Origin: CAYJBP01 sp964368605
GTDB lineage: Bacteria > Bacillota > Dehalobacteriia > UBA4068
Assembly (NCBI GenBank): GCA_964368605.1
Contig: CAYJBP010000118.1
Span: 1-6,675 of the forward strand
Direction: 5' to 3'
Length of the DNA: 6,675 nt
Shown piece after piece: positions 1 through 5,487 of the stretch (its first letter is position 1; the number at the start of each line of letters is the position of its first letter). Below the pieces are notes generated by a model, which ran no database searches, was not told where the DNA came from, and saw only the letters and a list, made by a program, of their open reading frames with translations. The position numbers and the translations under genes were made by a program.

Positions 1-48
1 TATCGAATATCGATGTTCGTGGTTTTAGTATAACATCGATATTCGATA
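1..48. promoter_or_regulatory. Paired palindromic operator-like sites (17-bp perfect inverted repeat)
   Basis: Bases 1-17 and 32-48 are perfect reverse complements separated by 14 bp. Each arm contains its own palindrome, ATCGA-ATA-TCGAT (2-14, and its reverse complement at 35-47). The two centres are 33 bp apart, about three helical turns. One copy sits inside the -35/-10 spacer of the leftward promoter and the other just past the start site, the usual placement for a dimeric repressor binding twice on one DNA face. Which repressor family binds cannot be told; an ArsR- or TetR-like dimer encoded left of the window would fit. Confidence 0.7.
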
Positions 49-55
49 TTGTCAA
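27..55 (-). promoter_or_regulatory. Strong sigma-A-type promoter firing left out of the window
   Basis: On the minus strand a perfect -35 TTGACA (50-55) is separated by exactly 17 bp from a -10 TATACT (27-32). Transcription would start near position 20 and run off the left edge, so the gene it serves is not in view. It lies just downstream of the terminator of the minus-strand acetyltransferase, so it starts a new transcription unit. The spacer is filled by one operator-like palindrome and a second lies just downstream of the start, which implies repression. Confidence 0.8.
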
Positions 56-65
56 TAGCGGCTGC

Positions 66-95
66 AAAAAAAAGACTGTCGCAGTTGCGGCAGCC
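66..95 (-). terminator. Rho-independent terminator of the acetyltransferase gene
   Basis: On the minus strand a GC-rich stem of 9 positions (74-82 with 87-95, one mismatch and one G-U pair, 4-nt loop) is followed by a run of eight T (66-73). It lies about 30 bp past the stop codon of the minus-strand GNAT gene and separates that gene from the leftward promoter at 27-55. Confidence 0.85.
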
Positions 96-127
96 TCTTA
101 GTGTGTGTGAAAAACTAATTAAAGGTT

Positions 128-697
128 TTAAATATCACGCGCCAAATAAACCATATCGGTCAACAACTTGCCAGCCTCATAAATAGGATGATTATAATTA
201 TCGGTAAAAAAATTCTTGATACGATGTGTTTCTTTAAATCCACATTTTTGATAAAAGGGGATGGTGGCAGGGCTATCTCCAGTTCCGACAATTAGCTTAT
301 CGAAATTGCCGCTATATTTGCTGATGATAAAATCAATAAGCTGTCGCCCATAGCCTTGACCTTGATACTTAGGCTTGGTAGCGATATTTTTTATTTCCAA
401 AGTGCCGCCGCCTTCATCGGTTACAACGCAAATAGCCCTTACTTCCTGCTCAAAATAAAGGGCGAACATTTGGCCTTGTGCCAGGTATTTGTCTATCATG
501 CTTTCTTGTTCGTCGGCTAAAAGTAGCAAGTCCAGATAGTCTTTTTTGGCTGTGATAATTTGCTTGATTTCTATTTTCGCATTTCCGCCTTGATCAATGT
601 ACATCGCTTCTGCCTCAATTTGTATTTCTTTCAACTCATCAATTATATCAGTAATTCTATTAAACAGTAAATAGTACATTTTCTTATATTCCATCAT
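128..697 (-). CDS. YvbK-like GNAT N-acetyltransferase with an extra N-terminal helical segment
   Basis: Predicted cytoplasmic GCN5-related acetyltransferase (189 aa) that would move an acetyl group from acetyl-CoA to an unknown amine. The acetyl-CoA loop (motif A) is QGQGYGRQL at about 112-120, after the beta strand LEIKNIAT (100-107). The late motif FYQKCGF is at 148-154, and the tail (FFTDNYNHPIYEAG, then DMVYL) resembles the B. subtilis YvbK group. Residues 1-40 (MMEYKKMYYLLFN and a charged helix) are not part of a GNAT fold; from memory similar stretches occur as small stand-alone Firmicute proteins, so this may be a fusion. The start is placed at ATG 697 because GAGGGGG lies 9 bp upstream; a TTG at 715 overlaps that site and is unlikely, and ATG 694 is possible. 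It is divergent from the HTH gene at 801 and probably controlled by it. The substrate is unknown. Confidence 0.88.
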   Translation of the reverse strand: MMEYKKMYYLLFNRITDIIDELKEIQIEAEAMYIDQGGNAKIEIKQIITAKKDYLDLLLLADEQESMIDKYLAQGQMFALYFEQEVRAICVVTDEGGGTLEIKNIATKPKYQGQGYGRQLIDFIISKYSGNFDKLIVGTGDSPATIPFYQKCGFKETHRIKNFFTDNYNHPIYEAGKLLTDMVYLARDI

Positions 698-716
698 AAT
701 TAAAATCCCCCTCAAA

Positions 717-745
717 TTGACATCCAGTGAATGTCTTTTTAATTT
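717..745 (+). promoter_or_regulatory. Candidate promoter of the HTH regulator gene
   Basis: TTGACA at 717-722 is a perfect -35, but the hexamer 17 bp downstream (TAATTT, 740-745) is a poor -10. An alternative -10, TAAAAT at 756-761, has no good -35. One of these should drive the gene at 801. The first overlaps the palindrome at 719-735, which would give autorepression. Confidence 0.35.
719..735. promoter_or_regulatory. Probable operator, near-perfect 17-bp palindrome
   Basis: The sequence GACATCCAGTGAATGTC has the symmetric form GACATnCA-n-TGnATGTC. It lies just downstream of the predicted GNAT start site and overlaps a possible TTGACA -35 (717-722) for the divergent HTH gene. The 7-bp half GAATGTC is repeated exactly at 781-787, beside the ribosome binding site of the HTH gene. 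The natural candidate to bind here is that HTH protein, which would repress both genes; this is inference from position and symmetry. Confidence 0.6.
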
Positions 746-746
746 A

Positions 747-775
747 ATTTTAGCATAAAATTAAATTAATGGCAA
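747..775 (-). promoter_or_regulatory. Promoter of the GNAT gene (extended -10)
   Basis: Minus-strand -35 TTGCCA (770-775), a 17-bp spacer, and -10 TAAAAT (747-752) preceded by TGC, giving an extended -10. The start would fall near 740, about 43 nt upstream of the chosen ATG, right beside the palindrome at 719-735. A 14-bp perfect AT-rich inverted repeat (739-752 and 756-769, 3-nt centre) covers the -10 and spacer. Confidence 0.72.
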
Positions 776-800
776 GAACGGAATGTCAAAAGGAGAACTT

Positions 801-1046
801 ATGTATAAAAATAAAAATTATGATGGTTCATTAAATATTTGTGGACAAAATATCAAAACATTACGCTTAGCTTTACAACCAACGGTTTCGCAACGCAAAT
901 TGGCAGATATGCTGCAGTTAATAGGTTTAGATTTGGATAAAAATGCTATCCAAAGGATAGAAAGTGGGCAAAGATTTGTTACAGATATTGAAATTATCGC
1001 TTTTGCTAAAATTTTTAATATCAGTACTGATGAATTATTGAAATAA
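801..1046 (+). CDS. Small Cro/CI-type helix-turn-helix regulator
   Basis: An 81-aa protein that is essentially a single HTH_3 (Xre/Cro) DNA-binding domain. The five-helix pattern runs from NICGQNIKTLR (12-22), through SQRKLADML (30-38), then LDKNAIQRIESGQR (45-58) as the recognition helix, to IEIIAFAKIFNISTDELL (63-80). The IGLDLDKNAIQRIE form with an inserted loop between helices is common in Firmicute Xre proteins. There is no sensor or dimerisation domain beyond this. The start is ATG 801 because AAAGGAG (789-795) is placed properly for it; the in-frame ATG at 783 lies upstream of that site and is rejected. It is divergent from the GNAT gene with operator-like symmetry between them, so it is probably an autoregulated local repressor. 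No clear terminator follows it. Confidence 0.9.
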   Translation: MYKNKNYDGSLNICGQNIKTLRLALQPTVSQRKLADMLQLIGLDLDKNAIQRIESGQRFVTDIEIIAFAKIFNISTDELLK

Positions 1047-1143
1047 CAACCTCGGCATTGCTGACAAAAATGTCCTCGGTAAACCTTTATATTGCAGAAT
1101 ATTTTTAATAATTTGGTCAACAATGTAAAATATCAGAAGCTGC

Positions 1144-1172
1144 TTGACCTTCAATCATCTTTTTGCTATAAT
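1144..1172 (+). promoter_or_regulatory. Near-consensus promoter of the AlbA_2/recombinase unit
   Basis: TTGACC (1144-1149), a 17-bp spacer and a perfect TATAAT (1167-1172) preceded by TGC, i.e. an extended -10. The start would be near 1179, leaving an untranslated leader of about 60 nt. GGTCAA at 1115-1120 is the inverse of the -35 sequence TTGACC, 23 bp away, and could mark a weak operator. The near-consensus match suggests strong transcription unless repressed. Confidence 0.85.
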
Positions 1173-1241
1173 AGTAGTAACAGAAAAGTTTAATTAAGCA
1201 ACAAAATTCGACAAAATCAAGCAACTGATATGGAGGTAACC

Positions 1242-3164
1242 ATGCCTGTACCTACCAATATTAAAACCATACTTGCCGGGCGGGTGGTGGAAAGTGCTCG
1301 GGTTGAGTACAAGGAAAGCTGGAACCCTTTGGCAGCTCTAAAAACCATTTGCGCCTTCGCCAATGATTTAGACAATTGGGGCGGTGGCTATATTGTGCTG
1401 GGGGTTAAGGAGGAAAATGGCCGTCCCGGCTATCCGCTTAAAGGTATCGATCCTGATAAAATCGATGAATATCAAAAGGATATTTTAGCCAAATGCAAGC
1501 TGCTTAGGCCTATTTATATGCCGATTATCGACGTGGTTGAGCATCAGGATAAGCAGCTAATCGTGCTGTGGTGTCCGGGTGGCGATAATCGCCCTTATTC
1601 GGCTCCAAAAAGCTTGGCCAAGGATAATAAAGAGCGAATTTATTATATTCGCAAGGGCTCGGCTACCATTATCCCCTCTCCTGATGAGGAAAGAGAGCTT
1701 TTTCAATTGGCTAATAAAATTCCTTATGATGATAGGATTAATCATTCGTCCGAAATGACCGACTTAAATATTACACTTATTCAGAGCTATCTCAAGGAGA
1801 TTAAAAGCTCTTTGTTTAATAGGCTAAATACATCCGATTTTAGTGACATTTGCCAGGATATGAACATCGTCAACAGCTTACCCGAGTATACCAAGCCCAA
1901 AAATATCGGCTTGCTGCTTTTTTGCTTGCAACCGGAGCGATTTTTTCCTTATGCCCAAATTGATGTGGTGCAATTTCCCCAAGGTTTGGGCGGCGATAAT
2001 ATTATCGAGCAAACCTTTAAAGGCCCGGTCCACCAGCAATTGCGGGATGCTTTGCGTTATATCCAAAACAGCCTTATCACCACCAAGGTGGTCAAGCATC
2101 CGCATCGAGCCAAGGCCGACCGTTTTTTTAATTACCCCTTCGCTGCCATCGAAGAGGCCTTGGCTAATGCCGTTTATCATCGTGGTTATGATGAGCGTGA
2201 GCCGATTGAAATGCGGGTGGAGCCGGATAGAATTGAAATTGTTAGCTTTCCCGGCCCAGATCGCTCGGTTACTGCTGCCGGCTTGAAGAATTACCGGGTG
2301 AGCAATCGGCGTTATCGTAATCGCCGCTTGGGTGATTTTTTGAAGGAATTGGGCTTAACAGAAGGTAGAAATACCGGTTTTAGTAAGATATTGCAGGCTT
2401 TAGAGGACAATGGTTCGCCCAAACCGGAATTTGAAACCGATGAAAATCATAGCTATTTTTTGGCTCGTATTTTTGTGCAGGAATATTTTCTGCTTGATGA
2501 TGAGGAATTGTTGGCTCAAGGGCTTATTGTGCTGGCTGATGATGATTTTATGGAAGACGATGAGACGGAAGATGGGGAGCAGTTTGAGCAGGAAGTTAGC
2601 TTGGATGGGGATGAGGAAGAAATTGGTATTGAAGGGGAATTTTCACCTCCAAAAACACCCTCAAAATCACCCTCAAAAACAGTACTTGAGCAGGTGGAAT
2701 ACCGGGTAATTGAAACCGGAAATTTGATAGAAAATATTAATGTTTCACCCTTAATCACCGCCAATCATGCTCAATCACCTTCAAAATTGCATTTAAAATC
2801 ACCTCCAAATATGCTGCTTGAGCAGGTAGATTGTCGAGAAAATGAAGGTGAAAATTTGCTAAAAAACGATAATGCTGTTTTAATTGAAAATCACCCTCAA
2901 AATGACCAAAAATCACCCTCAAAATCACCTCCAAAACCACCCTCAAAAACAGCATCTAAGCAGGTGGCTTCTTTGCAAAATAAAATCATAAAAACAGTTA
3001 TCAAGCAACCCAATATATCCAGAAAAGAATTACAAATCACCCTCAAAATTTCCGAATACAAATTGCGCAAGGAATTAGCTCGATTAAAGCAGGATAATCG
3101 CCTGGAATATGTTGGTTCCAGCCGCAATGGTTGCTGGGTTGTGCATGAGGAGGCCAAAAAATGA
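1242..3164 (+). CDS. AlbA_2/GHKL-ATPase putative DNA-binding protein with repeat linker and C-terminal winged helix
   Basis: A 640-aa protein of the group often labelled ATP-binding or RecG-like transcriptional regulator (COG2865). Residues about 20-160 form an AlbA_2 (Schlafen-like) domain: VEYKES (21-26), the glycine turn WGGGYIVLGV (46-55), and YYIRKGSATI (134-143). Residues about 290-410 form a HATPase_c_4-like domain with EEALANAVYHRGY (304-316, N-box) and EGRNTGFSKIL (374-384). Residues 418-465 are very acidic. Residues 468-575 are a low-complexity linker of SPSK/SPPK repeats, and 577-636 form a winged helix (ISRKELQITLKISEYKLRKEL). GGAGG (1232-1236) fixes the start at ATG 1242; ATG 1230 overlaps it and is rejected. 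The stop overlaps the recombinase start by 4 bp, so the two are translationally coupled. The family is thought to act in DNA-linked regulation or defence; the actual role is unknown. Confidence 0.88.
   Translation: MPVPTNIKTILAGRVVESARVEYKESWNPLAALKTICAFANDLDNWGGGYIVLGVKEENGRPGYPLKGIDPDKIDEYQKDILAKCKLLRPIYMPIIDVVEHQDKQLIVLWCPGGDNRPYSAPKSLAKDNKERIYYIRKGSATIIPSPDEERELFQLANKIPYDDRINHSSEMTDLNITLIQSYLKEIKSSLFNRLNTSDFSDICQDMNIVNSLPEYTKPKNIGLLLFCLQPERFFPYAQIDVVQFPQGLGGDNIIEQTFKGPVHQQLRDALRYIQNSLITTKVVKHPHRAKADRFFNYPFAAIEEALANAVYHRGYDEREPIEMRVEPDRIEIVSFPGPDRSVTAAGLKNYRVSNRRYRNRRLGDFLKELGLTEGRNTGFSKILQALEDNGSPKPEFETDENHSYFLARIFVQEYFLLDDEELLAQGLIVLADDDFMEDDETEDGEQFEQEVSLDGDEEEIGIEGEFSPPKTPSKSPSKTVLEQVEYRVIETGNLIENINVSPLITANHAQSPSKLHLKSPPNMLLEQVDCRENEGENLLKNDNAVLIENHPQNDQKSPSKSPPKPPSKTASKQVASLQNKIIKTVIKQPNISRKELQITLKISEYKLRKELARLKQDNRLEYVGSSRNGCWVVHEEAKK
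2643..2678. repeat. 12-bp tandem repeat, block 1 (3 units)
   Basis: Three adjacent 12-bp units starting at 2643, 2655 and 2667; the last is the exact form TCACCCTCAAAA. Read in frame they give SPPK-TPSK-SPSK. The block is followed by CTTGAGCAGGTGG (2685 on), which recurs after block 2 and, degenerate, after block 3. Confidence 0.9.
2745..2810. repeat. Repeat block 2: three 10-bp units then three 12-bp units
   Basis: Units of 10 bp at 2745 (TCACCCTTAA), 2755 (TCACCGCCAA) and 2765 (TCATGCTCAA) are followed by 12-bp units at 2775, 2787 (degenerate) and 2799. Because 10 is not a multiple of 3, the same DNA motif is read in a new frame at each 10-bp step: SPL, then ITA, then NHAQ, then back to SPSK. 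The block is followed by CTTGAGCAGGTAG, exactly 132 bp after the matching tract of block 1. Confidence 0.85.
2891..2948. repeat. Repeat block 3, with a frame change inside
   Basis: Units start at 2891 (exact TCACCCTCAAAA, read NHPQN), 2903 (a 10-bp unit), 2913 (exact, read SPSK), 2925 and 2937. A further exact copy stands alone at 3037-3048 inside the winged-helix coding region, where it is read ITLK. The minus strand of the blocks carries spaced GGG or GG runs. Confidence 0.9.
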
Positions 3165-4696
3165 ACATCGCCGCTTACTGCCGAGTATCTACCGAGCAGG
3201 AAGACCAGCTAAACAGTCTCGAAGCCCAAAAGAAATTTTTTGAGGAATATGCCGCTAAGCATAATCATAATTTGGTTTGCATTTATGCCGATGAGGGCAT
3301 CAGCGGTACTAAGATTAAAAATCGCACTCACTTTCAGCGGCTGCTGCGTGATGCCGAGCATGGGTTGTTCGATATGGTGGTAGTTAAGGACATTTCCCGT
3401 TTTGCTCGCAATACTGTCGATTTACTCAATAGCACCAGAAAACTCAAAGAGTACGGCATAGAAACCACTTTCCTCACCGCCAATATGAGCGTGCTTGGGC
3501 AAAGTGAATTTGTGCTTACTATCTTCGGGGCATTGGCACAAGAAGAAAGCGCTAATACCTCTAAGAGGGTTAAATTTGGCAAAAAAATAAACGCCCAAAA
3601 GGGGCGTGTGCCTAATATCGTTTTTGGCTATGATAAGACTAAGGGGGATTATTTTAACCTTAAAATTAATCATTACGAAGCCAAAGTTATCCAAAGAATT
3701 TTCGATTTATATCTCAACAGCGGTCATGGGGCGAATAAAATTGCCCAGATTTTAAATGCTGAAAATATTCGTACTAAACGTGATTGTAAATGGTCACAAA
3801 ATGCGATTAGTCGCATCCTTACCAATGAGATTTATACCGGCAAAATCATCAATGGCAAAGAAGAAATTGCCGATTTTCTCACCGGCAAGCGGACAACAAA
3901 AGAGCAAGACGACTGGCATATCGTGGACAAGCCCGAATTAAGGATTATCGACGATATCACTTTCGTCAAAGCCGCCAAGCTGCTTGAAGAACGCAACAAA
4001 TCCTTTAATATCAGCCATCAGCGCCAAAGCAATCGCCATCTTTTTTCGACGATTATCCGCTGCTCTTGCTGCGGCTATAGCTTTAGGCGGGTCGAAAAGC
4101 AATATAAAAACAGCTATGTGCGCTGGCTATGCAGCGGCCGCAATGCCAATGGGGCGGCCTCCTGCCCCAATACCGCCAAAATTGATGAAAGTGACCTCAA
4201 ACGAGAGTTAAAGACCTACTTCCAAGCCATTTTGGATGACAAAACCAATGTTATCGCCAATATTGTCAAGGAATTCAACCGCATTTATCATAGTAAAGAA
4301 GAAAATCATGACTATGAGCAAGAATTAAAAAATCAGCTTCAAAAAGCCCAAAAAAGCCGGCAAAAATATCTCGATATGTATGAGGATGATTTAATCAGCC
4401 GAGCCGAATTAAAGGAAAAAGTAGCTGCCCTAAATAGCGAAATCGAAAAATGCGAGCATAATCTCAAATTAACCCAATATAATCTTAGCAAGGGCGATCA
4501 ATTAGAGCAAGTGCTAAACAACACCTTTGCCAACCTAGACAGCATCCTCAACATCGAAAACATGACCAATCAACAGCTAAAATCCCTAGTCGATAAAATA
4601 GTAGTTGATGAGGAGGGCAAGCTGGATATTTACCTAAGATTGCTCTCCGATATAGGCTTAAATCAAGCTATTCTGCTTAGCAACTACCAAACATAA
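3161..4696 (+). CDS. Large serine recombinase (site-specific integrase/resolvase family)
   Basis: A 511-aa DNA recombinase that cuts both strands through a 5'-phosphoserine link. The N-terminal resolvase domain (1-145) shows AAYCRVS with catalytic Ser10 and Arg8, and ISRFAR with Arg80 and Arg83 matching the resolvase active-site arginines. The recombinase domain spans about 150-290 (FGYDKTKGDYF, then WSQNAISRILTNEIYTG). A zinc ribbon follows with CSCCGY (Cys301/Cys304), Cys324 and Cys335, then a coiled coil at about 385-445, typical of large serine integrases. The length is normal and nothing essential looks missing, so it is probably active. ATG 3161 overlaps the stop of the AlbA_2 gene (ATGA), with GAGGAGG at 3147-3153. 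It may integrate or excise a mobile element, or invert DNA locally; the target sites are not visible. Confidence 0.95.
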   Translation: MNIAAYCRVSTEQEDQLNSLEAQKKFFEEYAAKHNHNLVCIYADEGISGTKIKNRTHFQRLLRDAEHGLFDMVVVKDISRFARNTVDLLNSTRKLKEYGIETTFLTANMSVLGQSEFVLTIFGALAQEESANTSKRVKFGKKINAQKGRVPNIVFGYDKTKGDYFNLKINHYEAKVIQRIFDLYLNSGHGANKIAQILNAENIRTKRDCKWSQNAISRILTNEIYTGKIINGKEEIADFLTGKRTTKEQDDWHIVDKPELRIIDDITFVKAAKLLEERNKSFNISHQRQSNRHLFSTIIRCSCCGYSFRRVEKQYKNSYVRWLCSGRNANGAASCPNTAKIDESDLKRELKTYFQAILDDKTNVIANIVKEFNRIYHSKEENHDYEQELKNQLQKAQKSRQKYLDMYEDDLISRAELKEKVAALNSEIEKCEHNLKLTQYNLSKGDQLEQVLNNTFANLDSILNIENMTNQQLKSLVDKIVVDEEGKLDIYLRLLSDIGLNQAILLSNYQT

Positions 4697-4697
4697 A

Positions 4698-4835
4698 GAC
4701 GTAACCGAGAGATTGCCGCAAATTAATGAGCTAATCGCAGCTAGAGTGCGGGATATTTTGGATACAAATAAGGCCGAGCGCCATTTGCGTGGTGGCGAGG
4801 CTACCAAGCGCAAATATTTGGGCAGCAAAGATTAG
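4698..4835 (+). pseudogene. Orphan reading-frame fragment, probable 3' end of a lost gene
   Basis: Directly after the recombinase stop, the +1 frame encodes about 45 protein-like residues: DVTERLPQINELIAARVRDI, then LDTNKAERHLRGGEATKRKY, then LGSKD and a TAG stop. The composition is that of a real soluble helical protein, with a basic RGGEATKRKY stretch near the end. There is no ATG or credible ribosome binding site; in-frame TTG 4713 and GTG 4746 lack one. The frame stays open back to 4662, inside the recombinase gene. It is best read as the tail of a gene whose 5' part was removed, perhaps by insertion or deletion at the recombinase end. A frameshifted C-terminal extension of the recombinase is less likely, because that protein ends normally. 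The family is not recognised. Confidence 0.5.
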
Positions 4836-4847
4836 TTATCATAAACC

Positions 4848-4885
4848 AAAAAGGTTGATGCAATTATATATGCGTCAACCTTTTT
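4848..4885. terminator. Strong hairpin terminator after the recombinase unit
   Basis: A 15-bp stem (4848-4862 with 4871-4885, one G-U pair, 8-nt loop) starts with five A and ends with five T, so it can work in both directions. It closes the unit begun at 1144 and isolates the operon at 4957. Confidence 0.92.
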
Positions 4886-4900
4886 ATTGTCCTAAAACAT

Positions 4901-4929
4901 TTGCATTTAGGCTCAACTTTTGATATAAT
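4901..4929 (+). promoter_or_regulatory. Extended -10 promoter of the YbjQ operon
   Basis: TTGCAT (4901-4906), a 17-bp spacer and a perfect TATAAT (4924-4929) preceded by TGA, an extended -10 that makes up for the weak -35. The start would be near 4936, giving a leader of only about 20 nt before the ATG at 4957. Confidence 0.75.
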
Positions 4930-4956
4930 AAAGCTATTATTATTAAGGAGCCAAAA

Positions 4957-5178
4957 ATGTTCAAAAAATTCCTTGCACCAATCATTATCGCCATTTTAAT
5001 GCTGCTTTATTTAGGCTTTTGGTTATATTTTACAACCCAAATATTAGCCGTAAATTCGCCTATATTCTATTTGGGAGCCATTATACCCCTAGCTTTAGGT
5101 GGGGTAATGCTATTTGTAACTATACAAAGAATTAAAGAGATAAGGAGCGGCGAAGAAGATGATCTTAGTAAATACTGA
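4957..5178 (+). CDS. Small two-helix membrane protein
   Basis: A 73-aa protein with two hydrophobic helices, about residues 5-29 and 35-57. Lys3-Lys4 before the first helix and the charged tail QRIKEIRSGEEDDLSKY (57-73) after the second place both ends in the cytoplasm. AAGGAG (4945-4950) supports ATG 4957. From memory, small proteins with this charged tail are widespread in Clostridia and Negativicutes and often sit beside a YbjQ-family gene, but their function is not established. It overlaps the next gene by 20 bp, so the two are translated together and may work together. No signal peptide cleavage site is evident. Confidence 0.85.
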   Translation: MFKKFLAPIIIAILMLLYLGFWLYFTTQILAVNSPIFYLGAIIPLALGGVMLFVTIQRIKEIRSGEEDDLSKY

Positions 5179-5485
5179 TTATATAACCGGCCAAGAGCTA
5201 AGCATGCTTGGCCTTGTTAAAGGTAGCACCATTCAGAGCAAAAATGTAGGGCGCGACATAACACAAAGCTTTAAATCCCTGGTAGGTGGCGAGTTAGCCA
5301 GCTATAATGATATGATGAACGAAGCCCGCGCCTTAGCCACCAAACGCATGGTTAGCGAGGCAGAATCTTTAAATGCCGATGCCATTGTTAATATTCGCTA
5401 TGCATCTTCTGCAATTATGCAAGGCGCAGCCGAGGTTATCGTTTATGGTACAGCCGTTAAATTTGCTAATGAAAGGGCTAATTGA
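5159..5485 (+). CDS. ybjQ: YbjQ-family protein (UPF0145, DUF74)
   Basis: A 108-aa cytoplasmic protein of the YbjQ/UPF0145 family, usually described as a putative heavy-metal-binding domain that forms rings; its biochemical role is unproven. Family marks seen here are KGSTIQSKNVGRD (21-33), GGELASY (43-49), the helix EARALATKRMVSEAESL (55-71), NADAIVNIRY (72-81) and the final strand EVIVYGTAV (92-100). The length is typical. ATG 5159 lies inside the end of the membrane-protein gene (20-bp overlap). AAGGAG (5142-5147) is 11 bp upstream, slightly long, which suggests dependence on translation of the gene before it. The next gene starts within a few bases of its stop. Confidence 0.92.
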   Translation: MILVNTDYITGQELSMLGLVKGSTIQSKNVGRDITQSFKSLVGGELASYNDMMNEARALATKRMVSEAESLNADAIVNIRYASSAIMQGAAEVIVYGTAVKFANERAN

Positions 5486-5487
5486 TT

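Noticed and set aside
1..48. Invertible phase-variation switch bounded by the 17-bp inverted repeat
   Set aside because: Only 14 bp lie between the arms, too short to be inverted, and the arms overlap the promoter in the manner of operators.
698..715. Longer GNAT start at TTG 715 (MRGILI extension)
   Set aside because: The extension is encoded by the ribosome binding site itself (GAGGGGG); the ATG at 697 is correctly spaced from it.
818..1123. Minus-strand 101-codon frame opposite the HTH gene
   Set aside because: It covers a clear HTH gene in the other direction, has Cys-rich, non-protein-like composition and no family features.
1047..1143. Attachment site or terminator between the HTH gene and the AlbA_2 promoter
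   Set aside because: Only a 6-bp direct repeat (CCTCGG at 1051 and 1074) and a 4-bp stem (GACA/TGTC) were found, and no match to the region after 4697 was seen.
2643..2948. Possible CRISPR array
   Set aside because: The units are 10-12 bp and tandem, without spacers of regular length, and lie within an open coding region.
2516..3157. Minus-strand open frames with Gly/Phe/Glu-Asp repeats opposite the AlbA_2 gene
   Set aside because: They are the mirror of the SPSK repeat on the coding strand, with no ribosome binding site or promoter, and no domain pattern.
4690..4700. Programmed +1 frameshift extending the recombinase
   Set aside because: The recombinase ends at a normal place for its family and no clear slippery or stimulatory element was seen; kept only as an alternative for the orphan frame.
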